58,144 nucleotides of DNA, from contig JAIQFL010000016.1 of NCBI GenBank assembly GCA_020073365.1, forward strand, positions 1 to 58,144. Reading direction: 5' to 3'. Positions 43,902 through 55,943 of this stretch are shown here, piece by piece; within the stretch, counting starts at the first letter, position 1, and every line of letters starts with the position of its first letter. Origin of the DNA: Terriglobia bacterium (GTDB taxonomy: Bacteria > Acidobacteriota > Terriglobia > Bryobacterales > Bryobacteraceae). The position numbers were made by a program, and so were the translations under genes. Under the pieces are notes generated by a model. It saw nothing but the letters and a program-made list of their open reading frames with translations, was not told the DNA's origin and made no database searches.

Positions 43902-44234
43902 TTATAGAACGATGCGGCCCAGGTTTATGTCGTGATCCACGATCACCACCCGCCTTGCGTACAGTTGTTTCCCCCAATAGATCTCGACATAGTACGGTTC
44001 CTTTCGCCGCTGGACGTTGGCGATGCCAAATTGCCCGAAGTTGTCGGTGATCGTCGGACCATCCTTTTTGCCCTCGGGGTGGATCAGGTACACACTAAGG
44101 CCGGGAATCGCCCGGTTCTGTTTATCCACGACAACTCCAGTGACACAACTTACTTGGGCCGATGCCGTCCGGACCAGTGTCAGTAAGACGTACAAGCCCA
44201 GGCACAAGACCGTCCGCAGGTTTCCTCTTCGCAT
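43902..44234 (-). CDS. Secreted carboxypeptidase-regulatory-like domain protein
   Basis: ATG 44234 follows gaggagg. The 110-residue product has a signal peptide ('TVLCLGLYVLLTLVRTASA') and one Ig-like CarboxypepD_reg domain ('VTGVVVDKQNRAIPGLSVYL', 'TDNFGQFGIANV'). Such domains are common in acidobacterial envelope proteins. It is probably cotranscribed with the upstream membrane protein gene, 13 bases away. Confidence 0.72.
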   Translation of the reverse strand: MRRGNLRTVLCLGLYVLLTLVRTASAQVSCVTGVVVDKQNRAIPGLSVYLIHPEGKKDGPTITDNFGQFGIANVQRRKEPYYVEIYWGKQLYARRVVIVDHDINLGRIVL

Positions 44235-44247
44235 AACGGTGTCCTCC

Positions 44248-44835
44248 TCAAAGACCCGCCCGTGGAGACAGACCAGCCAGGGGTTTCTCCAGTGGCACGA
44301 TGTTAGCCGGATCAACAGGTGGTTTCTCGATTACCTTGACCAGTTCTATGTCACCGATTGAAATCGCTCCCATCCTGCTCGTCTTGGTTTGAATCGCCCT
44401 GGTAGTTTCCTTGAACCCCGGAGCGCTTAGAGTGACTTCCAGTATATCGATGGTTGGAACGATGCTCGCGATAATCTGCCCATCGGCGTATGCTTTGCCT
44501 TCCCAGCTCTTGGGCGTCCCTACCATAACCGTGAGAGTGCCGAGATCCCCGATGACACTGGCATTCCTGATTTGCCCGGTAATGGTGAAGTGACTCTGGG
44601 TTGGCTTGGCGCACTCGATCGACACCAGGACGAAAGCCAGCCCGATGATAAACAGCCCGAGCGCCGGATAGTGGGTTGAAATCCTGATCAGTTTCTTGAA
44701 TTCGAGGTCAACCGCGTCAGACTGCGATGCATTGCTGAGCGAAATGGCTCCCTTATAGAGTAGGACCATTCCGCCGAGAACCATGCAGATGCCGCACGCG
44801 CCTCCCAGGATTATGGCAATATCGAACGTCGTCAT
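44248..44835 (-). CDS. Two-helix membrane protein with periplasmic beta domain
   Basis: The 195-residue protein has two membrane helices ('IILGGACGICMVLGGMVLLY', 'ALGLFIIGLAFVLVS'), then a soluble beta-rich domain ('FTITGQIRNASVIGDLGTLT', 'IDILEVTLSAPGFKETTRAI') resembling a carboxypeptidase-regulatory or PEGA-like fold. ggggagg precedes ATG 44835. No enzymatic motif. Function unknown. Confidence 0.62.
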   Translation of the reverse strand: MTTFDIAIILGGACGICMVLGGMVLLYKGAISLSNASQSDAVDLEFKKLIRISTHYPALGLFIIGLAFVLVSIECAKPTQSHFTITGQIRNASVIGDLGTLTVMVGTPKSWEGKAYADGQIIASIVPTIDILEVTLSAPGFKETTRAIQTKTSRMGAISIGDIELVKVIEKPPVDPANIVPLEKPLAGLSPRAGL

Positions 44836-44891
44836 CTCTCACTCCTCCCCTGTCGTATAGTGTTCGATAACGTCCGTCCGTTTCAGAGCCA

Positions 44892-44945
44892 TGTGGGGCA
44901 GGCGCTTCCGCCTGCCAACCCTGTAGGCAGAAAGCATCGTCTGAC
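44892..44945. repeat. Palindromic repeat, family B-like
   Basis: catgtggggcaggcgcttcc then gcctgccaaccctg: the core gtggggcaggcgcttccgcctgcc is a compact palindrome with the same arm as copies at 52801 and 36348. A second weaker arm (gtaggcagaaagc) follows. Confidence 0.6.
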
Positions 44946-44993
44946 CCGCCGGGTCAAACAATGTCTTGGTGGTGATCAATCGCTGGCGGGAAT

Positions 44994-46289
44994 CTACTGA
45001 TCTTGCTTCGGCGCCGGAACGGCGCCCTGCGCGGTCAGCTTCTCGATCCGTTCCAACTGTGACTTCGCCGCCGCCGCATCCGGAGCATCCGGCGATAGTT
45101 TCAAGTAGGTGCGGAACTGCTCCTGAGCATCGGCATACTCCCGGCGGCTGGTAAGAATCAGGCCTAGCAGGTACGATGCCTGCGGATAAAGGTGGCGCGT
45201 GTCCAGTCGCAGCGCCTGGCGGACGCTCTTTTCCGATGCCTCAACGTTCCTGAGGTTGAAATTGGCGACCGCGTTGTAAAAGAACACCTCCGGGTAATCG
45301 AACGAATCCAGCCGGAGCGCCCGATCCGTGATGCTCGCCACTTCTTTCCACTTCTTGGCCTTCACTTCCAGCGTCGCCAGTTCCACGTAAGGGGCGGTGT
45401 ACTTCGGGTCGGCTTTCATGGAACACTCGAAGGATATCCGCGCCGTATCGGGCGCACCCCCGGCCGCCTGCAGCCTGCCCAGCTCATACCAGGCAGCGGC
45501 GTAGTCGGGATAGAGGTCCACGGCCTTTTGAAAATCCTTCGCCGCTTCTTCCCACTTTCTCTTCTTGACCGCCTCCTGACCTTTTTCGAAGGCTTTGTGG
45601 GCGTCTTTGGGCGCTGCCAGGGAAACCGCGCTGACCGTGGTTCCCTCAGTGGGGGTCAGGCGGTGTAGCAGGATGGTCCCGATATCGGGATTGTCCATGG
45701 CTCGCCGGTTGGCCAGGCTCACCAATTGCGACCGGTACCCGCCCAGTTTGGCCTGTAGATCGCAATTCATGAACCGCATATCGGAATTGCCTCCGCCGGT
45801 CCCACTACCCCCCAGGGACGAACGCGAGCCGGGCATACCGGTATTGGGACCACCATAACCGCGGCCGTAGCCGCCAGTTTCCGAGGCGTCCTGCATCACC
45901 CCGCTGTTGGGCTGGCCGAGCTGGATCCCGAAATATCCCTTGCTGTCGGTGTAGCCTTCTGCATGCGGGGAACCGCCGCAGACGCGCTCGATCGTGACCG
46001 TCTCTGTTGGCGGATTGCCATCCTCCGTCAACACCCGGCCGGTAATGTATATCGGCTGCGGTAAAGTAGTGGGCTGTGGGTTGGTAGAGGGAGTGGGATT
46101 GGTTGGAATGGTCGGTGTCGTTGTACCAATACCCGGACCAACCGTGCCGGGCGGCGTACCGGTGCTCCCGCTGCTGCCGCCGCCTGCCGGAGGCGTGACA
46201 CCTCCCCTGCCTTGGCCGAAACCCGGCAGCAGGAACAGACCGCCCGCTGCAACAACTGCAATCACCCGCACGCCGATTCGAGGAGACAT
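44994..46289 (-). CDS. Secreted TPR protein with N-terminal Ig-like domain
   Basis: ATG 46289 starts at a signal peptide ('RVIAVVAAGGLFLLPGFG'). A long low-complexity Gly/Thr/Pro stretch (residues 27-80) is followed by a carboxypeptidase-regulatory-like region ('YITGRVLTEDGNPPTETVTI'), a Gly-rich linker, then four or more TPR units (about residues 240-410: 'DLYPDYAAAWYELGRLQAAG', 'YLKLSPDAPDAAAAKSQLER'). It is probably an envelope scaffold. An upstream extension of the frame exists but the start here is clear from the signal peptide. Confidence 0.83.
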   Translation of the reverse strand: MSPRIGVRVIAVVAAGGLFLLPGFGQGRGGVTPPAGGGSSGSTGTPPGTVGPGIGTTTPTIPTNPTPSTNPQPTTLPQPIYITGRVLTEDGNPPTETVTIERVCGGSPHAEGYTDSKGYFGIQLGQPNSGVMQDASETGGYGRGYGGPNTGMPGSRSSLGGSGTGGGNSDMRFMNCDLQAKLGGYRSQLVSLANRRAMDNPDIGTILLHRLTPTEGTTVSAVSLAAPKDAHKAFEKGQEAVKKRKWEEAAKDFQKAVDLYPDYAAAWYELGRLQAAGGAPDTARISFECSMKADPKYTAPYVELATLEVKAKKWKEVASITDRALRLDSFDYPEVFFYNAVANFNLRNVEASEKSVRQALRLDTRHLYPQASYLLGLILTSRREYADAQEQFRTYLKLSPDAPDAAAAKSQLERIEKLTAQGAVPAPKQDQ

Positions 46290-46339
46290 ACCGCCGCCCT
46301 CACTGTTGTAATTATGGCACACCGAATCGCCGGGTGTTG

Positions 46340-47467
46340 TTAAATGGCGACAGCGTCGATGCCAGCCGCGTCGTCCCATCCCGTTTCGCCCGCGGACGGA
46401 ATGTAGCTCATGGCGCGCTCGGTCACGGCGCAGATGGTGAGGCTCGGGTTGACTCCTAACTTGGCCGCCAGCACGGAGCCGATGGCGACGCCTTTGGAAA
46501 GATCTTCGCGGCTGCCCGGGATACGCACGCCGATCAGCGATTCCGCATTGGTGCGCACGCGGTTGCCGAGTTGATCGCTGAGCTCGGGCAGCGAGCCGTT
46601 CTGCTTGAGGCGGAACAGCAGATCCATGGAGCCCAGCGCGGAGGCGGCGAACACCACCCCCTTGCAGGTGAAGCGTTGCGGGTGTTTGGCCAGCCAGGCG
46701 GTGGACTTCTCGGTGCGAACCTCGTAACCGTCGCTGCCGTCGGCCTTGCCGCTGAGAGGCGCGACGTCCACGACCCTGGTTTCCGCGAAGACGCGTGCGC
46801 CGTGCTTTTCCGCGAGGTAGAGATAGTTCTTGTCCAGCGTGTTCTTGGCGTTAAAGCGGCATCCCATCATGCAACCGCCGCAGCCGACGCAGGTGGTGCG
46901 GTCGGGGCCCTCGCCGCCGAAGTAAGGATCCGGATAAGTTTTGCCGGGTTCTTCTCCTTCCGGCGCCTGGAAGGCGGCCACCTTGGTGCGGTAGAAGGTG
47001 TGGCCCAATCCGGCCGCCTCGGCCGCCCTCTTGAGGAGGTGGTCGGCGGGGCCCATCACGCGATTCTCGATCACACCGAGCATACGCATGGCGGTCTGGA
47101 AATGAGCCGGCATTTCCGTCTTCCAGTCTGCAAGCCCGGCCCATGAGCCGTTCTGCCAGACCAAATCGGGCGGCACTACCAAGGTGTTTGCGTAAGTGAT
47201 CGATCCGCCACCGACCGCGCAGCCGTGCAGAATCACGACGTGCCGGAAGAATTCCATATTGAAGAAGCCGCGCAGTGCCAGGCGCGGCCGCCAGAACCAG
47301 CGCCAGATGAGCCAGTTCGTTCTGGGAAAATCCTCCGCCCGCCAGCGGCGGCCCATCTCCATCACTGCTACGCGGTAGCCTTTCTCGGTCAGGCGATGCG
47401 CCGTGACACTCCCGCCGAAACCAGAACCGATCACGATGAAATCGAAGTCGTGACGTGAATCAGATAT
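46340..47467 (-). pseudogene. GMC oxidoreductase gene, decayed (internal deletion, start codon lost)
   Basis: The N-terminal FAD half is well preserved: 'FIVIGSGFGGSVTAHRL', 'CAVGGGSITYANTLVVPPDL', 'CVGCGGCMMGCRFNAKNTL', 'LGNRVRTNAESLIGVRIPGS'. After 'VAIGS' the sequence jumps straight to the C-terminal end 'LGVNPSLTICAVTERAMSYI'. The segment containing the substrate-binding half and the catalytic His region (intact in the relative at 17058) is missing, so the product would be about 370 residues instead of about 540. No ATG/GTG/TTG precedes the FAD motif; ATA at 47467 ('SDSRHDFDFIVIGSG') sits where the start should be. The only normal start is GTG 47434, inside the FAD strand. Probably nonfunctional. 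Confidence 0.75.
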
Positions 47468-47624
47468 AAAGGTCTTCTTATACCGATTGACAATTCTGAT
47501 TCTACCTCAGGGGGCGGGTGCGTGATCACCCTGAAAGGTGGCGTGGTCCGGGGCTGGAGCTCTGACATGCCCCACACCGTCACCCTCCCCGCAAACTGCG
47601 CGTCCGCTGATAGAATGTCTGCTT

Positions 47625-48242
47625 ATGAGAAAGCTCTCGTTCCTGCTGAGTGGTGCGATGGTCCTGCTTCTGACGAGCTGTTCGGAAACTCCCACGGTCG
47701 CCAAGAAAGAGCCGGAAAAACCCCCTGAGCCGGTCACCGGCCAGAGCGCGCTCTACAAGATGTTCCAGGTCGCGCGGTCGTGGGGATCCGATGCGCAAGT
47801 GCTGAAGATGAACAGTATCGAGCTTTCGGACGTACCCAACGTTCCGCGAGGCAAGGCTGCCGCATGGGAAGCCACGTTCACCTCGGCTTCAAGGAGCCAG
47901 GCACGCTCCTACACGTACTCGATTATTGAGGCCCAGGGAAACCTGCATAAGGGCGTTTTCGCCGGCCTGGAAGAAGGTTGGACGGGCCCGCGCGGCATCA
48001 ACACATCATTCCTGATGGCGGCGGTCAAAGTCGATACCGATGCCGCCTATCAGACAGCGCTGGCGCAGGCCGGGGACTATGACAAGAAAAACCCCGGCAA
48101 ACCGGTCACTTTTCTGCTGGAGAGGATCAACCGGTTCCCGAATCCGGTGTGGCGCGTCGTCTGGGGAGAGTCCGTGGGAACGTCCAACTTCTCCGTGTAT
48201 GTGGACGCGTCCACCGGCGAGTACAAGGAGAAGCTGCACTAG
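47625..48242 (+). CDS. Lipoprotein with PepSY-like domain, hypothetical
   Basis: The 205-residue product is a lipoprotein: signal 'FLLSGAMVLLLTSCSE' with the lipobox cysteine at 19. The mature part is a globular alpha/beta domain ('LYKMFQVARSWGSDAQVLKM', 'NPVWRVVWGESVGTSNFSVY') ending in a PepSY-like strand ('VYVDASTGEYKEKL'). No enzymatic motif. ATG 47625 follows a weak site. It stands alone, flanked by the GMC pseudogene and a repeat. Confidence 0.7.
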   Translation: MRKLSFLLSGAMVLLLTSCSETPTVAKKEPEKPPEPVTGQSALYKMFQVARSWGSDAQVLKMNSIELSDVPNVPRGKAAAWEATFTSASRSQARSYTYSIIEAQGNLHKGVFAGLEEGWTGPRGINTSFLMAAVKVDTDAAYQTALAQAGDYDKKNPGKPVTFLLERINRFPNPVWRVVWGESVGTSNFSVYVDASTGEYKEKLH

Positions 48243-48250
48243 AGAGCGCC

Positions 48251-48340
48251 AGTGGGACAGACGATCGGGTTTTGTCGTCTGTCAGAGCTAGACCCTCGCG
48301 AAGCAAGACAGACCACGGAAAACGATGGTCTGTCCCACTG
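48251..48340. repeat. Dispersed palindromic repeat, full copy
   Basis: Starts gtgggacagacgatcggg and ends cgatggtctgtcccactg: the outer arms are exact mirrors (gtgggacagac / gtctgtcccac). It matches the element at 1482-1570 closely along its whole length. It lies between convergent genes (lipoprotein and clpB), a likely transcript end. Confidence 0.85.
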
Positions 48341-48348
48341 TCCAGAGG

Positions 48349-50982
48349 CTATGCCGCCATCGCCTTAGGTGTAAAGCTAAGCTCTCCGGCTTCGCTCGCG
48401 GCGTCCACTACCACTATCTGGCCATCGTGGACCGCGCCCTTCAGCAGCAGCCGTCCCAGCGGTGTCTCGATCTTCTTCTGAATCGCGCGCTTCAATGGCC
48501 GGGCTCCGTAGTGCGGGTCGTAACCGGTACGCACCAGATTGGTCCGTGCGGCATCGGTGATTTCGAGTGTGATGTGCCGGTCCGCCAGGCGCGCCCGCAG
48601 CCGGCCGAGCTGGATCTCCACGATCCGCTTCAGGTGCTCCTCGGAAAGGGAGTGGAATACGATAATCTCGTCCACGCGGTTGAGGAACTCCGGACGGAAT
48701 TGCTGCCGCATCTCTTCCAATACCGCCTCCTTCATGCGCTCGTACCCGCCGCCGTCAAAGCCTCCGTGCCCGGATGGCGCCCATTCCAGAATCCGCTGGC
48801 TCCCCACGTTGGACGTCATGATGGCGATGGTGTTCTTGAAATCCACCGTGCGGCCCTGGCCATCGGTGAGCCGGCCATCGTCCAGGATCTGCAGCATCAC
48901 GTTGAACACATCGTGGTGCGCCTTCTCGATCTCGTCGAAGAGCACCACCGAGTAAGGCCGGCGGCGTACCGCTTCGGTCAACTGTCCGCCTTCTTCGTAG
49001 CCTACGTACCCGGGCGGGGCGCCCACCAGCCGCGCCACCGTGTGCTTCTCCTGGTACTCCGACATGTCAATCCGGATCATGGCGCGTTCGTCATCGAACA
49101 GGAACTCGGCCAGCGCGCGGGCCAGCTCGGTTTTGCCAACACCCGTGGGTCCCAGGAAGATGAAGCTGCCGATCGGCCGGTTGGGGTCCTTCAGGCCCGA
49201 TCGCGCGCGGATCACCGCTTCCGCCACAGCGGTCACCGCCTCGTCCTGCCCCACCACGCGCCGGTGCAGCTCCTCCTCCAGGTTCAACAGCTTCTGCATC
49301 TCGCCTTCCAGCAGCTTGGTCACGGGAACACCCGTCCAGCGGCTCACGATCTCGGCGATGTCCTCCTCGTCCACCTCTTCCTTGATGAGCCTGGATGTCG
49401 TCTGCTTTTTCGTGAACTCGTCGGACTCCGCCTGTAACTGGCGTTCGAGAGCGGCGAGCTTGCCGTACTTCAGTTCGGCGGCGCGGTTGAGGTCGTATTG
49501 GCGCTCCGCCTGCTCGATTTCCACCTTGGTCTGCTCCACCTGTTCCCGCAGTTCCCTCAGATGCTGCACGGCGTTCTTCTCGCTTTGCCAGCGCGCGGTG
49601 AGCGCATCGGAATCCGCCTTGAGGTCCGCCAGCTCCCTTTCGAGCTTGGCCAGCCGCTCCTTGGAGGCGGCATCTTTTTCCTTGCGCAAGGCCTCCCGTT
49701 CGATCTCCAACTGCATGATGCGGCGCCGTGTTTCATCCAGCTCGGCGGGCATGGAATCGATCTCCGTGCGAAGCCGGGCAGCCGCTTCGTCGACCAGATC
49801 GATGGCCTTGTCCGGCAGAAAGCGATCGGTGATGTAGCGATTCGAGAAGACCGCGGCGGCCACCAGCGCGGCATCCTTGATGCGCACCCCGTGGTGAACC
49901 TCGTAGCGCTCCTTCAGACCGCGCAGAATCGAGATGGTGTCCTCCACGGAAGGCTGATCCACCAACACCGGTTGGAAACGCCGTTCCAGGGCGGCATCTT
50001 TCTCGATGTGCTTGCGGTATTCGTCCAGCGTGGTGGCCCCGATGCAGTGCAGCTCACCGCGAGCCAGCATGGGCTTCAGCAGGTTGCCGGCGTCCATGGC
50101 GCCCTCGGCTTTGCCGGCGCCGACCACCGTGTGCAGCTCGTCGATAAAGAGGACGATCTCACCCGACGATTCCTGCACCTCCTTCAGCACGGCCTTAAGG
50201 CGCTCCTCGAATTCGCCGCGATACTTGGCGCCGGCGATCAGCGCTCCCATGTCGAGCGCCACAATGCGCTTGTTCTTGAGCCCTTCCGGTACGTCGCCGC
50301 GCACGATACGCTGCCCCAGTCCTTCGACGATGGCCGTCTTGCCGACTCCGGGCTCGCCGATCAGGACCGGATTGTTCTTGGTGCGCCGCGAGAGCACCTG
50401 GATCACGCGGCGGATCTCTTCGTCGCGGCCGATCACCGGATCGAGTTTCCCCAACTCCGCCAGCTTGGTCAGATCGCGGCCGTAACGCTCCAGGGCTTCG
50501 TAGGTGGCCTCCGGGTTTTGCGAAGTCACGCGCTGGCTGCCGCGCACCTCGCGGAGAGCCTGCATGAGGCGGTCCTCGGTGAGGCCGAACTCCTTCAGCA
50601 GGCGGCCGGCGGCTCCGCCGTCATCGATTGCCGCCAACAGTACGTGCTCCACCGAGATGTACTCGTCCTTGAGTTTGCGCGCTTCGTCTTCTGCATTGGT
50701 AAACAGCCGGTTTAACCGGGATGTCACGTACAATTGGTCCGGCCCGCCGGATGGGCCGGAAACCTTGGGCAGGCGATCGAGTTCGGCTTCGATCCGGCGC
50801 GCCAGTGGCTCCACTGAAACCCCGGCCTTGGCCAGGATGGAAGACGCCAGCCCGCCTTCCTGTTCGAGCAGTGCGGAAAGCAGATGTTCGACGTCGATCT
50901 GTTGGTGCCCGAAGCGGGTGGCCTTGCCCTGAGCGGCGCGGATGGCCTCTTGCAGTTTCTCCGTGAACCGATTGATGTCCAT
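48349..50982 (-). CDS. clpB: ClpB disaggregase
   Basis: This 877-residue AAA+ chaperone extracts aggregated proteins with DnaK. It has the N domain ('[20 protein letters not shown]'), NBD1 with Walker A 'GEPGVGKT' and Walker B '[10 protein letters not shown]', a long coiled-coil middle domain (about residues 405-520, rich in Glu/Lys/Arg), and NBD2 with 'GPTGVGKTE' and '[16 protein letters not shown]'. The middle domain identifies ClpB rather than ClpA/C. Full length. Confidence 0.97.
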   Translation of the reverse strand: MDINRFTEKLQEAIRAAQGKATRFGHQQIDVEHLLSALLEQEGGLASSILAKAGVSVEPLARRIEAELDRLPKVSGPSGGPDQLYVTSRLNRLFTNAEDEARKLKDEYISVEHVLLAAIDDGGAAGRLLKEFGLTEDRLMQALREVRGSQRVTSQNPEATYEALERYGRDLTKLAELGKLDPVIGRDEEIRRVIQVLSRRTKNNPVLIGEPGVGKTAIVEGLGQRIVRGDVPEGLKNKRIVALDMGALIAGAKYRGEFEERLKAVLKEVQESSGEIVLFIDELHTVVGAGKAEGAMDAGNLLKPMLARGELHCIGATTLDEYRKHIEKDAALERRFQPVLVDQPSVEDTISILRGLKERYEVHHGVRIKDAALVAAAVFSNRYITDRFLPDKAIDLVDEAAARLRTEIDSMPAELDETRRRIMQLEIEREALRKEKDAASKERLAKLERELADLKADSDALTARWQSEKNAVQHLRELREQVEQTKVEIEQAERQYDLNRAAELKYGKLAALERQLQAESDEFTKKQTTSRLIKEEVDEEDIAEIVSRWTGVPVTKLLEGEMQKLLNLEEELHRRVVGQDEAVTAVAEAVIRARSGLKDPNRPIGSFIFLGPTGVGKTELARALAEFLFDDERAMIRIDMSEYQEKHTVARLVGAPPGYVGYEEGGQLTEAVRRRPYSVVLFDEIEKAHHDVFNVMLQILDDGRLTDGQGRTVDFKNTIAIMTSNVGSQRILEWAPSGHGGFDGGGYERMKEAVLEEMRQQFRPEFLNRVDEIIVFHSLSEEHLKRIVEIQLGRLRARLADRHITLEITDAARTNLVRTGYDPHYGARPLKRAIQKKIETPLGRLLLKGAVHDGQIVVVDAASEAGELSFTPKAMAA

Positions 50983-51019
50983 ACCTGTCTACCTTTAAGA
51001 TTCCCACTACCAAACTGAA

Positions 51020-51766
51020 TCACAGCCGATTGATGAGGCTGGCCACATATCCAGCGCCGAAGCCGTTATCGATATTCACCACGGTCACGTTGCTGGCGCA
51101 ACTGTTCAGCATGCCGAGAAGGGCCGCCAGCCCATGAAAGCTGGCGCCATAACCCACACTGGTAGGCACCGCGATCACCGGGCAGGAGACCATGCCGCCT
51201 ATGGCGCTGGGCAGCGCTCCCTCCATGCCCGCGCAGACCACGATTACGCGCGCCTCGGTCAGGCGCTCGCGGTTATGCATGAGGCGGTGGATGCCCGCGA
51301 CGCCAATGTCGTTGATCGTGTCCACCTGGTTGCCCATTACTTCGGCGGTCAGTTGCGCCTCCTCGGCTACGAACATGTCGCTGGTGCCGGCGCAGACCAC
51401 CGCGATCTTGCCCTTTCCGCGGACGGTGCGGTCGCGCCAAAAACGAATCACGCCGGACAGCGGAAAGTACTCGCCGCACGGAAGACGCTCTAAGACCACA
51501 TCAGCGCACTCCCGGCCGGCCCGAGTGATCAACACGTTTTGGAAGTTCTCCAGCAGCCTTTCCGCAATGGCGACCACCTGCTCTGGCGCCTTGCCTTTGG
51601 CGAAGATCACCTCGGGCATGCCATGACGCAAGGCCCGATGGTGATCGATCTTGGCGAACCCCAGATCTTCAAACGGCATGTGGCGCATGCGGGTCATCGC
51701 GGCATCGACCGCGGTTTCGCCGCTGCGCACCTGCTCGAACAGCGCCCGGAGTTGGTCCTGATCCAT
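51020..51766 (-). CDS. larB: Nickel-pincer cofactor biosynthesis protein LarB
   Basis: LarB carboxylates nicotinic acid adenine dinucleotide, the first step to the nickel-pincer cofactor of lactate racemase and relatives. The 248-residue product has '[20 protein letters not shown]', a PurE-like core ('[20 protein letters not shown]', '[20 protein letters not shown]'), and '[20 protein letters not shown]'. ATG 51766. No larC or larE is visible nearby, so the remaining genes must lie elsewhere or be absent. Confidence 0.92.
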   Translation of the reverse strand: MDQDQLRALFEQVRSGETAVDAAMTRMRHMPFEDLGFAKIDHHRALRHGMPEVIFAKGKAPEQVVAIAERLLENFQNVLITRAGRECADVVLERLPCGEYFPLSGVIRFWRDRTVRGKGKIAVVCAGTSDMFVAEEAQLTAEVMGNQVDTINDIGVAGIHRLMHNRERLTEARVIVVCAGMEGALPSAIGGMVSCPVIAVPTSVGYGASFHGLAALLGMLNSCASNVTVVNIDNGFGAGYVASLINRL

Positions 51767-51974
51767 GACGCCAGAATATCAGAAGCTGTCCGGCGCGGCC
51801 CCCGCGTCGATACTTCCGTCCAGCGTCCGTGTCTCGCCGGCCAGAATTGCGCATGCCTGGTGAGTTTCGAGGGGTAGGTTGTCTGCCTTAGGAAAAACCT
51901 TACCAGAGTACCAGCAGGGCCTGGATAGTTTTAGAGCTTTTAGCCTATTGTTAGAAACCGAACGTTTTCGCATT

Positions 51975-52358
51975 ATGAAGATGACGATGAATTTAATTAC
52001 AGCGAACATTCCGGATTTCGGAAGCCCGATTGATCGAAGAGGGACCAGCCGGTTCCCGCTGCGGGAAGAGGTAACGTACAAAGTACTCAACACCAAGGCC
52101 GTCAAGATCAGCGGTACGGGCAAAACGTTGAACATCGGCAGCGGAGGAATCCTTTTCACTACCGAGGAGCGGTTGCCGATAGGGCGCACGGTCGAGCTTT
52201 CGGTCAGTTGGCCCGCGAGGCTCGGCGGCACTTGCCCGCTGAAATTCGTAGCGGTAGGGCGCGTCGTTCGTTCCGACCCGGATAAGGCAGCCGTGCGGAT
52301 TCAGAGCTATGAGTTCAAGACTCGCGGCACGGCGGGACTCAACCTCAGCACCCAATAG
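51975..52358 (+). CDS. PilZ-domain protein
   Basis: The 127-residue product shows the PilZ fold: 'DRRGTSRFPLREEVTYKVL' with an R-x2-x-R-type region, 'TGKTLNIGSGGILFTTEE', 'LPIGRTVELSVSWP', then 'FVAVGRVVRSDPDKAAVRIQ'. PilZ domains bind cyclic di-GMP through RxxxR and D/NxSxxG. Here 'N-I-G-S-G-G' fits the second motif and 'RRGTSRF' the first. ATG 51975 is the first start in the conserved part. Convergent with a cupin gene. Confidence 0.82.
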   Translation: MKMTMNLITANIPDFGSPIDRRGTSRFPLREEVTYKVLNTKAVKISGTGKTLNIGSGGILFTTEERLPIGRTVELSVSWPARLGGTCPLKFVAVGRVVRSDPDKAAVRIQSYEFKTRGTAGLNLSTQ

Positions 52359-52364
52359 GGAATT

Positions 52365-52727
52365 TCAGACATCGCGATGCACGGTCTGGATCGAAAATGC
52401 CGGCAGACACACCGCGATGTATTCGGCGCCGTCCGCTTCCGGTGTGCTGTAGCGAACCCATTCGCCCCGGTGCGCAATCATTGCCTGGCCGGCGCGGACA
52501 TCGATCCCGCCGGTCCGGTCCTCCACACGTAGCATGCCGCGCAGGACGATCGTGAATTCATCGAACTCGGGCGTCTGTGCGGGTTCCTGCCACCCGCCCG
52601 GGCTGCGCATGTGCGCGATGCTGACATTGTCGCTGCCAGTGTTCACCCGTCCGATGTACTCGTCGATCAATTTGGGCTTATTGCCGGCGGCCTCCACGCG
52701 CGTTGGCGCGGCGATGAGTGTGGGCAC
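52365..52727 (-). CDS. Cupin-domain protein
   Basis: The 120-residue single-domain cupin starts at GTG 52727 ('MPTLIAAPTRVEAAGNKPKL'). The barrel shows 'EFDEFTIVLRGMLRVEDRTG' and 'VRAGQAMIAHRGEWVRYSTP'; metal ligands are only partly canonical (E at 'FDEF', H in 'IAHRGE'). Ligand and role unknown. Confidence 0.78.
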   Translation of the reverse strand: MPTLIAAPTRVEAAGNKPKLIDEYIGRVNTGSDNVSIAHMRSPGGWQEPAQTPEFDEFTIVLRGMLRVEDRTGGIDVRAGQAMIAHRGEWVRYSTPEADGAEYIAVCLPAFSIQTVHRDV

Positions 52728-52800
52728 GTCCCCTATCCCTCCAAAGGGCCTATCTTAGCAGGCCCGGCCGGACTGGCGGGTTAGGGCGGCTGTCAGGAAG

Positions 52801-52857
52801 CTGTGAAAGAAACGCCCGCATGCGGGCGAGGCAGGCGGAACCGCCTGCCCCACCAAG
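52801..52857. repeat. Palindromic repeat, family B-like
   Basis: cgcccgcatgcgggcg is a perfect palindrome, followed by aggcaggcggaaccgcctgc ending ccccacc, the right arm seen in family B copies (ggcaggcggaaccgcctgccccac). It sits in the spacer after the cupin gene's promoter region. Confidence 0.65.
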
Positions 52858-52947
52858 GGGGGGCCAAATTCCGGACCGTATTCGGGCGGAATAGGACTTG
52901 CCATTGCGTTCAGGGCACCGGTATACTGGCATTTTCGCTGAACGTTT

Positions 52948-53214
52948 ATGACGGCGAGAGACGAATTCGATCCCTTGGCACCCCAGCGGGAAGCCGCCTT
53001 CTTCTACGGGCTCTTCCTCAGGGGGCATGACATCGAGACACTGAGGCAGGATATCGACGTACCTCGGACCACGATGGAGAAGTGGATGAAGGCTCACGAC
53101 TTCGAAGTCTGCTTCCGGGAGAACCTGCAGCGTGTGTACGCCTATCGCAAGCAGGTGCTGGCGATCTTCGACGGCCTGGTTTCGAACGAGCACATGCACC
53201 CCCGCCTCCAGTAG
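52948..53214 (+). CDS. Small hypothetical protein with possible helix-turn-helix
   Basis: The 88-residue product has a candidate HTH ('IETLRQDIDVPRTTMEKWMK') and a helical C terminus ('LQRVYAYRKQVLAIFDGLVS'). ATG 52948 is the only sensible start. A homeodomain-like or transposase-associated fold is possible. No family is recognised. Confidence 0.55.
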   Translation: MTARDEFDPLAPQREAAFFYGLFLRGHDIETLRQDIDVPRTTMEKWMKAHDFEVCFRENLQRVYAYRKQVLAIFDGLVSNEHMHPRLQ

Positions 53215-53234
53215 TGACCCACGCCTGGGCCTAA

Positions 53235-55928
<2,694 letters not shown>

Positions 55929-55943
55929 AGCGGCGCGAAAGAA

